Positions 39,563 to 49,027 of a DNA stretch of 64,000 nucleotides are shown here, piece after piece. Position 1 is the first letter of the stretch, and the number at the start of each line of letters is the position of its first letter. Location: NCBI GenBank assembly GCA_963771655.1, contig CAVYUG010000001.1:310001-374000 (forward strand). Direction: 5' to 3'. The position numbers were made by a program, and so were the translations under genes. The notes beneath the pieces were generated by a model. The model was not told the origin of the DNA. It made no database searches and saw only the letters and a program-made list of their open reading frames with translations. This stretch comes from JAWVFM01 sp963771655 (GTDB lineage Bacteria; Actinomycetota; Thermoleophilia; Solirubrobacterales; 70-9).

Positions 39563-41026
39563 GTGGCCGCCATCCCCTCCGTATCCGCCCAGTACTCCGT
39601 CGTCGTGCGCGTCGAGCTCGATGCGCGCCAGGAGCCGCTCGGCAAGCTGACCGCCCAGATCGCGGAGGCCGGCGGCCAGCTACAGGGCGTCGACCTCGTG
39701 CCCGGCGCCGGCGGCGAGGGCAAGCGCGTCCGCGAGTTCACGATCGACGCCCGCAACCAGCGCCACTGGGAGGAGATCCTGCGGGCGATCGGGTCGACGC
39801 GCGGCGCCCGCGTGCTCAGCTACGTCGACCGCACGATGGCAATGCATCGAGGCGGCAAGATCGAGCAGCACAACAAGTACCCGCTGAAGACGCGCGACGA
39901 CCTCTCGATGGCCTACACGCCCGGCGTCGCGCGGGTCTGCACGGAGATCGCCGAGGATCGCTCCAAGGCATTCGAGTTCACGATCAAGAAGAACACGGTC
40001 GCGATCGTCTCCGACGGAAGCGCGGTCCTCGGCCTCGGCGACATCGGTCCGGAGGCCGCGATGCCGGTGATGGAGGGCAAGGCGATGCTGTTCAAGGAGT
40101 TCGCCGACGTCGACGCCTTCCCGATCTGCCTCGACACCAACGACCCGGATGAGATCGTCCGGACGGTCAAGGTGATGGCGCCGACCTTCGGGGGCGTGAA
40201 CCTCGAGGACATCTCGGCCCCACGCTGCTTCGAGATCGAGGAGCGGCTGAAGGCCGACCTCGACATCCCGGTGTTCCACGACGACCAGCACGGAACCGCC
40301 GTCGTGACCACCGCAGCGCTGATCAACGCTTTGAAGATCGTCGGCAAGGAGCCCGAGGACCTGCAGGTGCTGATCGTGGGCCTGGGCGCCGCCGGCGTCG
40401 CGGTGACGAAGATGATGCTCGCAACCGGGGTCAGGCACGTCATCGGCTGCGATCGCAAGGGGGCGATCTCGATGGAGCGGGGGGACTACACGTCGGGCAC
40501 CATGAACGAGAGCAAGCGCTGGTACGCCGAGAACTCCAACCCCGAGAATCGGTCCGGCTCACCCGAGGACGTGATCGAAGGCTGTGACGTCTTCGTCGGG
40601 CTTTCCGGGCCGGGGATCATCCCCGCCGAGGCCCTGGGGAAGATGGCGAGAGACCCGATCGTCTTCGCGATGGCGAATCCCAACCCAGAGGTCATGCCGG
40701 AGGAGGCCGAGCCCTACGTTCGGATCATGGCGACGGGTCGTTCGGACTACCCGAACCAGATCAACAACGTCCTCTGCTTCCCCGGGATCTTCCGCGGCGC
40801 CCTCGATGCCGGCGCGCCGGCGATCACCGAGGAGATGAAGCTTGCGGCGGCTCACGGCATCGCCGGTGTCGTCACCGAGGAGGACCTCTCCGAGGACTAC
40901 ATCATCCCCAGCGTCTTCAACCGCGAGGTGGCTCCGGCCGTTGCCGAGGCCGTGGTCGAGGAGGCGAAGCGCGCGGGGCTTGCCCGAATCTCCGAGGAGA
41001 CCGGGACTTTCACCACGATCGATTGA
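39563..41026 (+). CDS. NAD-dependent malic enzyme with N-terminal ACT domain
   Basis: The 487-residue protein oxidises and decarboxylates malate to pyruvate. An ACT-type ligand-binding domain fills about residues 8-90 (SVVVRVELDARQEPLGKLT). The malic domain follows with LSMAYTPGVA, the KKNTVAIVSDGSAVLGLGD strand, DINDPDE-like and FHDDQHGTA metal-site motif (HDDQHGTA is diagnostic), then the NAD domain VLIVGLGAAGVAVTKMM and FAMANPNPE. Start GTG 39563. It stands on its own transcript; the TIGR01777 epimerase follows after about 30 bp and may be co-transcribed. Confidence 0.94.
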   Translation: MAAIPSVSAQYSVVVRVELDARQEPLGKLTAQIAEAGGQLQGVDLVPGAGGEGKRVREFTIDARNQRHWEEILRAIGSTRGARVLSYVDRTMAMHRGGKIEQHNKYPLKTRDDLSMAYTPGVARVCTEIAEDRSKAFEFTIKKNTVAIVSDGSAVLGLGDIGPEAAMPVMEGKAMLFKEFADVDAFPICLDTNDPDEIVRTVKVMAPTFGGVNLEDISAPRCFEIEERLKADLDIPVFHDDQHGTAVVTTAALINALKIVGKEPEDLQVLIVGLGAAGVAVTKMMLATGVRHVIGCDRKGAISMERGDYTSGTMNESKRWYAENSNPENRSGSPEDVIEGCDVFVGLSGPGIIPAEALGKMARDPIVFAMANPNPEVMPEEAEPYVRIMATGRSDYPNQINNVLCFPGIFRGALDAGAPAITEEMKLAAAHGIAGVVTEEDLSEDYIIPSVFNREVAPAVAEAVVEEAKRAGLARISEETGTFTTID

Positions 41027-41057
41027 GGCCGGGCCCAACCGGGCATGGAGGTGGCGC

Positions 41058-41969
41058 ATGCGGGTTCTCGTGACGGGCGCAAGCGGGATGATCGGCTCAC
41101 GGGCCTGCGACGCTCTGCTCGCCCGCGGCGACGAGGTCGCCGGGCTCTCCCGCGACCCGGTTCGAGCCGCCAAGACGAATCCAACGGTCTCCTGGCACGA
41201 GTGGGACCCGATCCACGAGCGGCCGCCCATGGCCGCCCTCGAGGGCGTCGATGCCGTCGTCAACCTGATCGGCGAGCGGATCAACCAGCGTCTGAGCGAC
41301 GCGGCGAAGAATCGCATCCTGCAGACCCGGGAGCGCGCGACCAAGAACCTGGTCGACGGTCTCGCCGCCATGGCCGTCAAGCCGAGCGTGCTCGTCACCC
41401 AGTCCGCGGTCGGCTATTACGGCGAGCGCGGCGAGGCGATCGTCGACGAGTCGACGCCGCCCGGCGACGACTTCCTCGCGCAGGTGTGCGTGCGCTGGGA
41501 GGCCGCGGCCAGGCCCGCCGCCGACGCGGGCATCCGGCTCGTCACGGTCCGCACCGGGCACGTGCTCGACCCCGAAGGGGGCCTCCTGAAGCAGCTCCTT
41601 CTCCCCTTCAGGCTCGGGGTCGGCGGCCCGCTCGCCGGCGGGCGCTGGTACATGCCGTGGGTCCATCGCGACGACGAGGTCGGGCTCATCGCCTGGGCGC
41701 TCGACACCGACCGCGTCGACGGCACACTCAACTCCTGCTCCCCGAACCCCGTCACCAACAGCGAGTTCTCGAAGGCGCTCGGAGGCGCCCTGCACCGTCC
41801 GGCGATCCTGCCGACGCCCCGTCTTGCCGCGGCCGCCGTGCTCGGAAGCGAGATGGCCGAGGCCGCAACGACGAGCATCCGGGCGGTCCCGCGCCGCGCG
41901 CTCGACCTCGGACACCGCTTCCGCTTCGCCGAGGTCGGCGACGCGCTTGGCGACCTGCTCGCCGGCTAG
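41058..41969 (+). CDS. TIGR01777 family epimerase/SDR-like protein
   Basis: A 303-residue Rossmann-fold protein beginning MRVLVTGASGMIGSRACDAL, with the NAD(P) loop GASGMIG, VNLIGERI, SAVGYYG at about 119-125, and the C-terminal block WYMPWVHRDDEVGLI. This is the TIGR01777 group (YfcH/SulA-like), atypical short-chain dehydrogenases of unknown substrate, sometimes linked to cell division. ATG at 41058 has GGAGG about 8 bases upstream. The stop overlaps that of the convergent substrate-binding lipoprotein gene. Confidence 0.88.
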   Translation: MRVLVTGASGMIGSRACDALLARGDEVAGLSRDPVRAAKTNPTVSWHEWDPIHERPPMAALEGVDAVVNLIGERINQRLSDAAKNRILQTRERATKNLVDGLAAMAVKPSVLVTQSAVGYYGERGEAIVDESTPPGDDFLAQVCVRWEAAARPAADAGIRLVTVRTGHVLDPEGGLLKQLLLPFRLGVGGPLAGGRWYMPWVHRDDEVGLIAWALDTDRVDGTLNSCSPNPVTNSEFSKALGGALHRPAILPTPRLAAAAVLGSEMAEAATTSIRAVPRRALDLGHRFRFAEVGDALGDLLAG

Positions 41970-43090
41970 CGAGCCCGCAGCAGCGCGACCGGCCGCAGCC
42001 CGGACGGCGTGCTTCGGTAGCCGCTGACCCGGTTGAGCGTCGTGTCGCCGAGCGGGTCTATCGAGTACGTGCCGAGCACCGAGCGCCGTCCGCGGGTGTC
42101 GAAGAAGGCGTCGACCACGGGCTGGCGCTGGTCGCCGGCCGAGCCCGCGCGGCGGATGGAGGCGAGCACGACCGCCATCGCCTCGTAGCCATAGGCGGCG
42201 TAGCGCCCCGGCGCGCGCCCGAAACGTCGGGTGAACGCCGATGCGAACCGGCGCCCGCTCGGAGGCAGCTGCTTCGGGTCCTGCGCGGCCGAGGTCACGA
42301 GCTCCGCCGCCTCGGGGCCGCTGCGGTCGAAGGGCGGCAGGAGGGCATCGGACGCCAGCACGGTCCCGGGAAGCGACGACGCCCTCTCAAGGGCGGGGCT
42401 GCCGGCGAGCCCGGCGTAGTAGACGAGCTGCGCGCCCTTGCGGGTGACGCTCGCTCCGCGAAGCGCCTCCCTGAAGGAGCTCGCCATGACCTCTCCGAAC
42501 GAGGAGCCGTCGCTCACGAGCTCCACCTTCCGTTCGTCCAACCGTCGCACCCATCCAGCCGCGGCGGCGGCCTGGACCGGGTCTGACGGGATCACCCTGC
42601 CGAATGTGCGCTCACCACCTTCGTCCTCGCCGGCGGGGAGCTGGTCGCTGCCGAGGAAGGGCCGCGTAAGGTCGACCGCGGTGCTCGCTGGGGAAACCTG
42701 CAGGAGGTGGGCGGCGTTCGTGATCGGCTCGGACGTACGCGTCGCGCCGGCTTCGAAGTCGCCGATGTACGCGACGGCCGAGGTGTCCTGGGTCGCCGTG
42801 CGGGCGTTGGCGCCCACGGCGGACGGGCTCCATGCAGCCGCCGGCCCGCGTCCGGCGGTGTCGTCCAGATAGCGGGCGCGAACCGCGAGCCGACCCACCT
42901 TCCCCCCGGCGTCCGCCAGCGCCATCCGGGCCCCGTCCGCGATGGCCCGCCCGTCGCGGCCGGTCGCCCCGCGAAGGGGCGTGCTGACGTAGACGGTGGC
43001 GCGTGACGCGCCCGTGATGCCGGAGCTCCCGCAGGAGGCGAGCGCCAGGGCGGCGGCGAGGCTGGCGCTAACCCAGGAAAGGCGTCGCAA
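41966..43090 (-). CDS. Substrate-binding lipoprotein, branched-chain amino acid transporter type
   Basis: About 374 residues: a lipoprotein signal LSWVSASLAAALALASCGSSG with Cys near residue 19, then a periplasmic-binding-protein fold of the leucine-binding (Peripla_BP_6) type: VYVSTPLRGATGRDGRAIADGARMAL, VAYIGDFEAGAT, and FASAFTRRFGRAPGRYAAYGYEAMAVVLASI. TTG at 43090 has GAGGA 8 bases upstream and overlaps pfkA by 23 bp; ATG at 43135 would overlap it by 68 bp. No permease or ATPase genes are present, so it may serve a distant transporter or act as a sensor. Confidence 0.82.
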   Translation of the reverse strand: MRRLSWVSASLAAALALASCGSSGITGASRATVYVSTPLRGATGRDGRAIADGARMALADAGGKVGRLAVRARYLDDTAGRGPAAAWSPSAVGANARTATQDTSAVAYIGDFEAGATRTSEPITNAAHLLQVSPASTAVDLTRPFLGSDQLPAGEDEGGERTFGRVIPSDPVQAAAAAGWVRRLDERKVELVSDGSSFGEVMASSFREALRGASVTRKGAQLVYYAGLAGSPALERASSLPGTVLASDALLPPFDRSGPEAAELVTSAAQDPKQLPPSGRRFASAFTRRFGRAPGRYAAYGYEAMAVVLASIRRAGSAGDQRQPVVDAFFDTRGRRSVLGTYSIDPLGDTTLNRVSGYRSTPSGLRPVALLRAR

Positions 43091-44099
43091 CCGCGTAGTC
43101 CTCAGGCGGGACCGTGCGAAGCTCGGCGACGGCATCGGCGAGCGGCGCGAGCTCGATGCGCGTGCCGCGGAGGGCCGGCATCATGCCCCAGCGCTCGTCG
43201 TGGACGGCGTCGATCGCCGCCACCCCGAGCCGGGTGGCGAGAACGCGGTCGTACGCCGTGGGGGTCCCGCCGCGCTGGATGTGCCCCAGCACGACCGCGC
43301 GGGTCTCGAAGCCGGTCCGCTGCTCGATCTCCGACTCCAGGCGCTGGCCGATCCCGCCCAGCCGCACATGCCCGAACTCGTCCTCGCCTCCGGTCACCGT
43401 CTCCATCGTCCCCTCGGCCGGGACCGCACCCTCGGCGGCGACCACGATGGAGAACGGTCGGCCGCGACCGTGGCGCCGCTTGATGAGGCCGCAGACCTCC
43501 TCGATGTCGAACGGGCGCTCTGGAATCAGGATCACGTCCGCCCCACCCGCGAGGCCCGAGTAAAGGGCGATCCACCCGGCGTGGCGTCCCATGACCTCGA
43601 CGACCATCACCCGGTGGTGGGACTCGGCCGTCGTGTGGAGGCGGTCGATGGCCTCGGTGGCCACCTGGAGGGCCGTGTCGAAGCCGAAGGTCACGTCGGT
43701 CGCGCCGAGGTCGTTGTCGATCGTTTTCGGCACTCCGACCACGTTCAGCCCGTGCTCGGCGTGAAGCACCGCGCCGGCGCCGAGCGTGTCCTCCCCGCCG
43801 ATCGCGATGAGCCCGTCGAGCGCGAGATCGCGCATCGCGTCCTGGACGCGTCGTGGACCGTCGTCGGTCTTGATCGGGTTCGTCCGCGACGTTCCGAGGA
43901 TCGTCCCGCCGCGGGGCAGGATCCCGCGGGTCGACTCAACCGTGAGCTCGGAGTGCAGGTTTTCGAGCGGTCCCTTCCAGCCGTCCCTGAAACCCACGAG
44001 CTCGGCGCCGTGAACGTCGATGCCCTTGCGGACGATGGCCCGGATGACCGCATTCAGGCCAGGGCAGTCACCACCGCCGGTGAGCACTCCAACGCGCAC
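43068..44099 (-). CDS. 6-phosphofructokinase, residues of PPi-dependent type
   Basis: The 343-residue protein has RVGVLTGGGDCPGLNAVIRA, IGGEDTLGAG (Asp at residue 104), PKTIDND (Lys at about 125), MGRHAGWIAL and LGHIQRGGTPTAYDR. In PfkA enzymes Gly at 104 goes with ATP use, while Asp104 together with Lys124 (E. coli numbering) marks PPi-dependent phosphofructokinase, as in Amycolatopsis. I therefore expect reversible PPi-linked phosphorylation of fructose 6-phosphate. GTG at 44099 (or 44108) is chosen. It follows an unknown gene by 37 bp in the tail of the trp operon. Confidence 0.88.
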   Translation of the reverse strand: MRVGVLTGGGDCPGLNAVIRAIVRKGIDVHGAELVGFRDGWKGPLENLHSELTVESTRGILPRGGTILGTSRTNPIKTDDGPRRVQDAMRDLALDGLIAIGGEDTLGAGAVLHAEHGLNVVGVPKTIDNDLGATDVTFGFDTALQVATEAIDRLHTTAESHHRVMVVEVMGRHAGWIALYSGLAGGADVILIPERPFDIEEVCGLIKRRHGRGRPFSIVVAAEGAVPAEGTMETVTGGEDEFGHVRLGGIGQRLESEIEQRTGFETRAVVLGHIQRGGTPTAYDRVLATRLGVAAIDAVHDERWGMMPALRGTRIELAPLADAVAELRTVPPEDYAVATPFLG

Positions 44100-44136
44100 G
44101 CCGCCCACGATAACCCGTGGAGGCGGCTTCGCTCGT

Positions 44137-44838
44137 TCAGGCTGCGTCGAGCGCGGCGCGCCGGCTCTCGAAGAACTCGAGCGCGGCGGCATCCGGGTCG
44201 TCGGCGGCAGCGAGCGCCGCATAGGGCAGCTCGGCGCCGGTGAACCCGCGCGCGTTCCAGAGCTCGCCCGCCACATCGCCGCTCCACGGGCCGACGTAAA
44301 GGTAGGGCTCGGGGTGGGCGTCGTCGCCCGGCGAGCCCCCGTAGTTGGCTCGCTGCCCCGATGCCTCGTCGCCCGCCTCGATCGCGACGTCGAAGTGCTC
44401 GGGCCAAAGCGTGGGTGACGTCGCAGCGGCGTCGCCGGCGAGCGTCGCGCTGAACGCCTCGAGGGCCCGTTCGGCGAGCTCGTAGAACGCGGCCAGCCGC
44501 GCCGCGGCATCGGCGTCGACCTCGAGCGGAGTCTGGTCGTCCGGAAGCCCGTCGGGAAGGAGCTCGGCGCCGACCAGTGCGCCCGCGTCGGCCATCGACG
44601 TCAGCTCACCCCGGGTCTCCACCCCGTCCCCGTCGACCACCACCTCGGTCCCGTCGACCCTGACCACGAGACGGCGGCCGCCGTGCTCGAAGGGCGGCGT
44701 CCCGAATCCGCCCGGCGTGACGGTGAGGGCAATCTCGTTGTGCGGCTTGCGGGCCGGGGCAACGATCTCGGCGGCGACGCGATGGAGCGCCGCGCGCGTC
44801 GGGGCGAACGTGTCCGGCAGCGGCTCGAGGCTCGTCAC
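44137..44838 (-). CDS. Hypothetical protein
   Basis: This 233-residue soluble acidic protein begins LEPLPDTFAPTRAALHRVAAEI and contains LTVTPGGFGTPPFEHGGRR, a strand-rich middle, FDVAIEAGDEASGQRANYGG, and PYLYVGPWSGDVAGELWNARGF near the end. I remember related actinobacterial proteins of the same layout without known function. No cofactor motif or transmembrane segment is visible. It starts with GTG at 44838, 12 bp after the small membrane-protein gene, and precedes the phosphofructokinase gene. The Trp- and Pro-containing C-terminal half looks the most conserved. Function unknown. Confidence 0.65.
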   Translation of the reverse strand: MTSLEPLPDTFAPTRAALHRVAAEIVAPARKPHNEIALTVTPGGFGTPPFEHGGRRLVVRVDGTEVVVDGDGVETRGELTSMADAGALVGAELLPDGLPDDQTPLEVDADAAARLAAFYELAERALEAFSATLAGDAAATSPTLWPEHFDVAIEAGDEASGQRANYGGSPGDDAHPEPYLYVGPWSGDVAGELWNARGFTGAELPYAALAAADDPDAAALEFFESRRAALDAA

Positions 44839-44850
44839 GCTCGGCGGCGC

Positions 44851-45012
44851 CTATGGACGCAGCCGGGCGATGATCGGCTGGCTCGCCCTGATCAGGATGC
44901 CGACGAAAAGGATGGTCAGGAAGATGATCGTGCTGACCGCGCCGCCGAGCCCGATCGCGTAGAAGAAGACCAGCGAGCAGAGGGCGACGACCGTGAAGAC
45001 GAGGAGCTGCAC
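44851..45012 (-). CDS. Small two-helix membrane protein
   Basis: The 53-residue product starts VQLLVFTVVALCSLVFFYAIGLGGAVSTIIFLTIL, two hydrophobic helices with a Gly-rich turn, and ends IRASQPIIARLRP. GTG at 45012 lies 10 bp after the trpA stop, in the same direction. It is probably a co-transcribed membrane peptide of unknown use; a longer frame upstream would be inside trpA. Confidence 0.55.
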   Translation of the reverse strand: MQLLVFTVVALCSLVFFYAIGLGGAVSTIIFLTILFVGILIRASQPIIARLRP

Positions 45013-45022
45013 GGGCGGGAAT

Positions 45023-45826
45023 CTACAGCGCCTCGCGGCAATCGCGCAGGAAGGCGGCCACCGCCTCCGCCGCGCCTGCAGCGCTCTCGGACTCGCCGAC
45101 CGCGCGCACGAGCCGGGTGCCGATGATGACGCCGTCCGCGACCCGCCCGACGCCCGCCGCCTGCGCCGGCGTGCCGATGCCGAACCCCACCGCAACGGGG
45201 ACCCGGGCGTCGCGCTTCGTCGCCTCGATCAGCTCCTCGAGCCCGTCAGGAAGGTCGTCGCGCTCACCCGTCACGCGGGTGTCGGAGACGAGGTAGACGA
45301 AGCCCTCGGCCCGACTTGCGATCTCGGCCCGGCGGTCGGGCGGGGTGGTCGGGGCGATGAGCGGCACGAGCGGGAGGCCCACCTCGTTGAGGCGCCCGGC
45401 GACCTCGCCGCCCTCCTCCGGCGGCAGGTCGGGGACGATCGCACCCGCGGCCCCCGCCGCGGCAAGCTCGGCGGCGAACTCGGCGGGCCCGCGCACGAGC
45501 ACCGGATTCGAGTAGCACATGGGGACCACGGCGACGCGGTCGGCGATCGCCTCGCAGACTCCGAGCACCCGCTGGAAGGTGGCGCCCGCGTCGAGCGCGG
45601 CCGTCGCGGCCGCGTGGATCACGGGCCCATCCGCCAGGGGGTCGGAGAACGGCACCCCCAGCTCCACGAGGTCCGCCCCCGCCTCCGCATAGGCCTCGGC
45701 GACCCGCACCGACGTCTCGACGTCCGGGAACCCCGCCATCAGGTACGGCATGAGTGCGGCTCGGCCCTCGGAGCGCGCCGTCTCGAACGCCGCCGCGATC
45801 CTCTCGCGGCCCGACGTTTCAGCCAT
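45023..45826 (-). CDS. trpA: Tryptophan synthase alpha chain
   Basis: TrpA cleaves indole-3-glycerol phosphate to indole. The 267-residue TIM barrel has LMPYLMAGFPDVETS, DLVELGVPFSDPLADGPVI with the catalytic Glu in VELG and Asp in PLADGP, and the phosphate-binding GFGIGTPAQA plus ADGVIIGTRLV. ATG at 45826 overlaps the trpB end by 8 bp, which supports coupled synthesis of the alpha2beta2 complex. Family identity is clear. Confidence 0.97.
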   Translation of the reverse strand: MAETSGRERIAAAFETARSEGRAALMPYLMAGFPDVETSVRVAEAYAEAGADLVELGVPFSDPLADGPVIHAAATAALDAGATFQRVLGVCEAIADRVAVVPMCYSNPVLVRGPAEFAAELAAAGAAGAIVPDLPPEEGGEVAGRLNEVGLPLVPLIAPTTPPDRRAEIASRAEGFVYLVSDTRVTGERDDLPDGLEELIEATKRDARVPVAVGFGIGTPAQAAGVGRVADGVIIGTRLVRAVGESESAAGAAEAVAAFLRDCREAL

Positions 45827-46994
45827 CGAGTCGCTCGAGGCCCGCGAGCGCCTCGGCGAGGTCCTTGTCGCCGCGGCCCGAGAGGCACAGCACGTCATAG
45901 CCCCTCTCGCCGCGGTTCTGGAGCAGCCACGCGATCGCGTGAGCGGGCTCCAGCGCCGGAATGATCCCCTCGAGCCGCGAGAGCTCACGGAAAGCGCGGA
46001 GCGCCTCGTCGTCGGTGACCGACTCGTAGCGAGCGCGGCCCGTGTCGCGCAGGTAAGCGTGCTCGGGCCCCACTCCCGGGTAGTCGAGGCCGGCCGAGAT
46101 CGAATGGGCCTCGAGGATCTGGCCCTCCTCGTCGGCGAGCACCGATGAGAGGGCGCCGTGGAGCACGCCGGTCCGCCCCGCTCCGAGCGAGGCGCCGTGG
46201 CGAGGCGTGTCGAGGCCCTCCCCCCCGGCCTCGACGCCGATCAGCTCAACCGGATCGTCGAGAAAGGCCGTGAACGTCCCGATCGCGTTCGACCCGCCAC
46301 CGACGCAGGCGATAACCCGGTCCGGCAGCGAGTCCTCCGCGTCGATCGCCTGCGAGCGCGCCTCGTCGCCGATGACTCGCTGCAGGTCGCGCACGAGAGC
46401 CGGGTAGGGGGCGGGGCCGACCGCGGACCCGATGATGTAGTGGCTCGAGGCGACGTTCGTGACCCAATCGCGGATGGCGGCGCTCACCGCCTCCTTGAGC
46501 GTGCGCGCGCCCGCCTCCACCGGCGCCACCTCGGCGCCGAGGAGCCGCATGCGCTCGACGTTCGGCGCCTGGCGGCGCATGTCCTCGGTGCCCATGTAGA
46601 CGACGCACTCGAGCCCGAGGAGCGCGCACGCCGTGGCGGCCGCCACGCCGTGCTGCCCCGCGCCGGTCTCGGCGATCACGCGCCGCTTGCCCATCCGCTT
46701 GGCGAGCAGCGCCTGGCCGATCGCGTTGTTGATCTTGTGGGCGCCGGTGTGCGCGAGGTCCTCGCGCTTCAGGTAGACGCGGCGTCCGACGCGCTCGGAG
46801 AGCCCGCCCGCGAGGTACAGAGGCGTCGGGCGGCCGACGAAGTCGCGCAGCAGGACGCCTAGCTGGGCCGTGAAGTCCTCGTCCGAGCGGGCCTCGGCCC
46901 AGGCGGCGGTCAGCTCGTCGAGCCCCGCCATCAGCACCTCGGGCACGAAGCGCCCGCCGTAGGGACCGAAGCGCTCCTCGACGGCGGCCCTCAC
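45819..46994 (-). CDS. trpB: Tryptophan synthase beta chain
   Basis: TrpB condenses indole with serine using PLP. The 391-residue protein has PYGGRFVPEVL at its start, KREDLAHTGAHKINNAIGQAL (Lys of HTGAHK binds PLP), AETGAGQHGVAAATACALLG, VGGGSNAIGTF, HSISAGLDYPGVGPEHA and SGRGDKD at the end. Length is normal. The start is GTG at 46994 overlapping the trpF stop by 4 bp; no longer frame is conserved. The gene order trpF-trpB-trpA is standard. Confidence 0.98.
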   Translation of the reverse strand: MRAAVEERFGPYGGRFVPEVLMAGLDELTAAWAEARSDEDFTAQLGVLLRDFVGRPTPLYLAGGLSERVGRRVYLKREDLAHTGAHKINNAIGQALLAKRMGKRRVIAETGAGQHGVAAATACALLGLECVVYMGTEDMRRQAPNVERMRLLGAEVAPVEAGARTLKEAVSAAIRDWVTNVASSHYIIGSAVGPAPYPALVRDLQRVIGDEARSQAIDAEDSLPDRVIACVGGGSNAIGTFTAFLDDPVELIGVEAGGEGLDTPRHGASLGAGRTGVLHGALSSVLADEEGQILEAHSISAGLDYPGVGPEHAYLRDTGRARYESVTDDEALRAFRELSRLEGIIPALEPAHAIAWLLQNRGERGYDVLCLSGRGDKDLAEALAGLERLDG

Positions 46995-47635
46995 GCGAGC
47001 ACCGGCGGGTCGGCGCTCGCGGCGCGGGCCTGCTCGGCGAACGCGGCCATGGCAGCGTGGTCCTTGACTCCCGGCTCCAACTCGACGCCGCTCGCCACGT
47101 CGACCGCGAAGGGCGCCGTGCTGGATATGGCGTCGCCGACGTTGTCGGGGCGGAGACCACCGGCCAGGATCAGGGGGACGCTCGAGCGGCGGCGGCCGAG
47201 CAGGTCCCAATCGAACGTCTCGCCCGTGCCCCCGGGCGTCGCCGGGTGGTGCGCGTCGAGGAGGTGGTAGTCGGTTCGAAACGCCTCCGCGGCCTGGACG
47301 TCAGCCCTGCCCGAGATGCGAAGGGCCTTGATGACCGGGCAGCCGGTGCGGCGGGAGACCTCACGGCAGAACTGAAGGCCCTCCTCCCCGTGAAGCTGCA
47401 CCATCGTGAGCCCCTCGTCCTCGACCGCCCGCGCGATCTCGTCGAGCTTGGAGTTGACGAAAACGCCCACCACCTCGAGCTTGCGGCGCATCTCGGCCCC
47501 GATCTCCGCGGCGGCAGCCGGCTCGACGCGTCGTTTTCCGGGCTCCCAGTGATTCAGCCCGATCGCCCACGCGCCGAGTCGCCCCGCCTCGCGGGCGTCC
47601 TCGAGCCTGGTGATGCCGCAGAACTTGATGCGCAC
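46991..47635 (-). CDS. trpF: Phosphoribosylanthranilate isomerase
   Basis: TrpF converts phosphoribosylanthranilate to the carboxyphenylamino-deoxyribulose phosphate. The 214-residue TIM barrel shows KFCGITRLEDAREAGRLGA (Cys at 6 and Gly-Ile motif), VVGVFVNSK, MVQLHGEE, LLDAH, LAGGLRPDNV and AVDVASGVE with the C-terminal phosphate site. GTG at 47635. A separate trpF, rather than only the bifunctional PriA known in some actinobacteria, is present. The upstream gap of 120 bp contains a perfect palindrome, so trpFBA might have its own promoter. Confidence 0.96.
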   Translation of the reverse strand: MRIKFCGITRLEDAREAGRLGAWAIGLNHWEPGKRRVEPAAAAEIGAEMRRKLEVVGVFVNSKLDEIARAVEDEGLTMVQLHGEEGLQFCREVSRRTGCPVIKALRISGRADVQAAEAFRTDYHLLDAHHPATPGGTGETFDWDLLGRRRSSVPLILAGGLRPDNVGDAISSTAPFAVDVASGVELEPGVKDHAAMAAFAEQARAASADPPVLA

Positions 47636-47708
47636 GGCTTCAACGATAGGGGCAGCGCACGCTGTGGATGGGTGGGCGCCCCGATCGTCCGCTACGCGGA
47701 GCGGTTTA

Positions 47709-47723
47709 CCCGAATAGTTCGGG
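47709..47723. repeat. Palindrome between htrA and trpF
   Basis: CCCGAA (47709-47714), TAG, TTCGGG (47718-47723) form a perfect 6-bp inverted repeat, extending to 8 of 9 if the flanking TTA/CAA are included. It lies 75-90 bp upstream of trpF. No T-run follows on either strand, so it looks more like an operator than a terminator. Confidence 0.55.
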
Positions 47724-47755
47724 CAAAGTCACCCGCGTAGGGCTTGGGCCCGTCG

Positions 47756-48970
<1,215 letters not shown>

Positions 48971-49027
48971 TGCCGGAGATGCTGGAGGAGGCGGCTAAAC
49001 CGCCGCTAACGCGCGTCTTTAGAGTCG

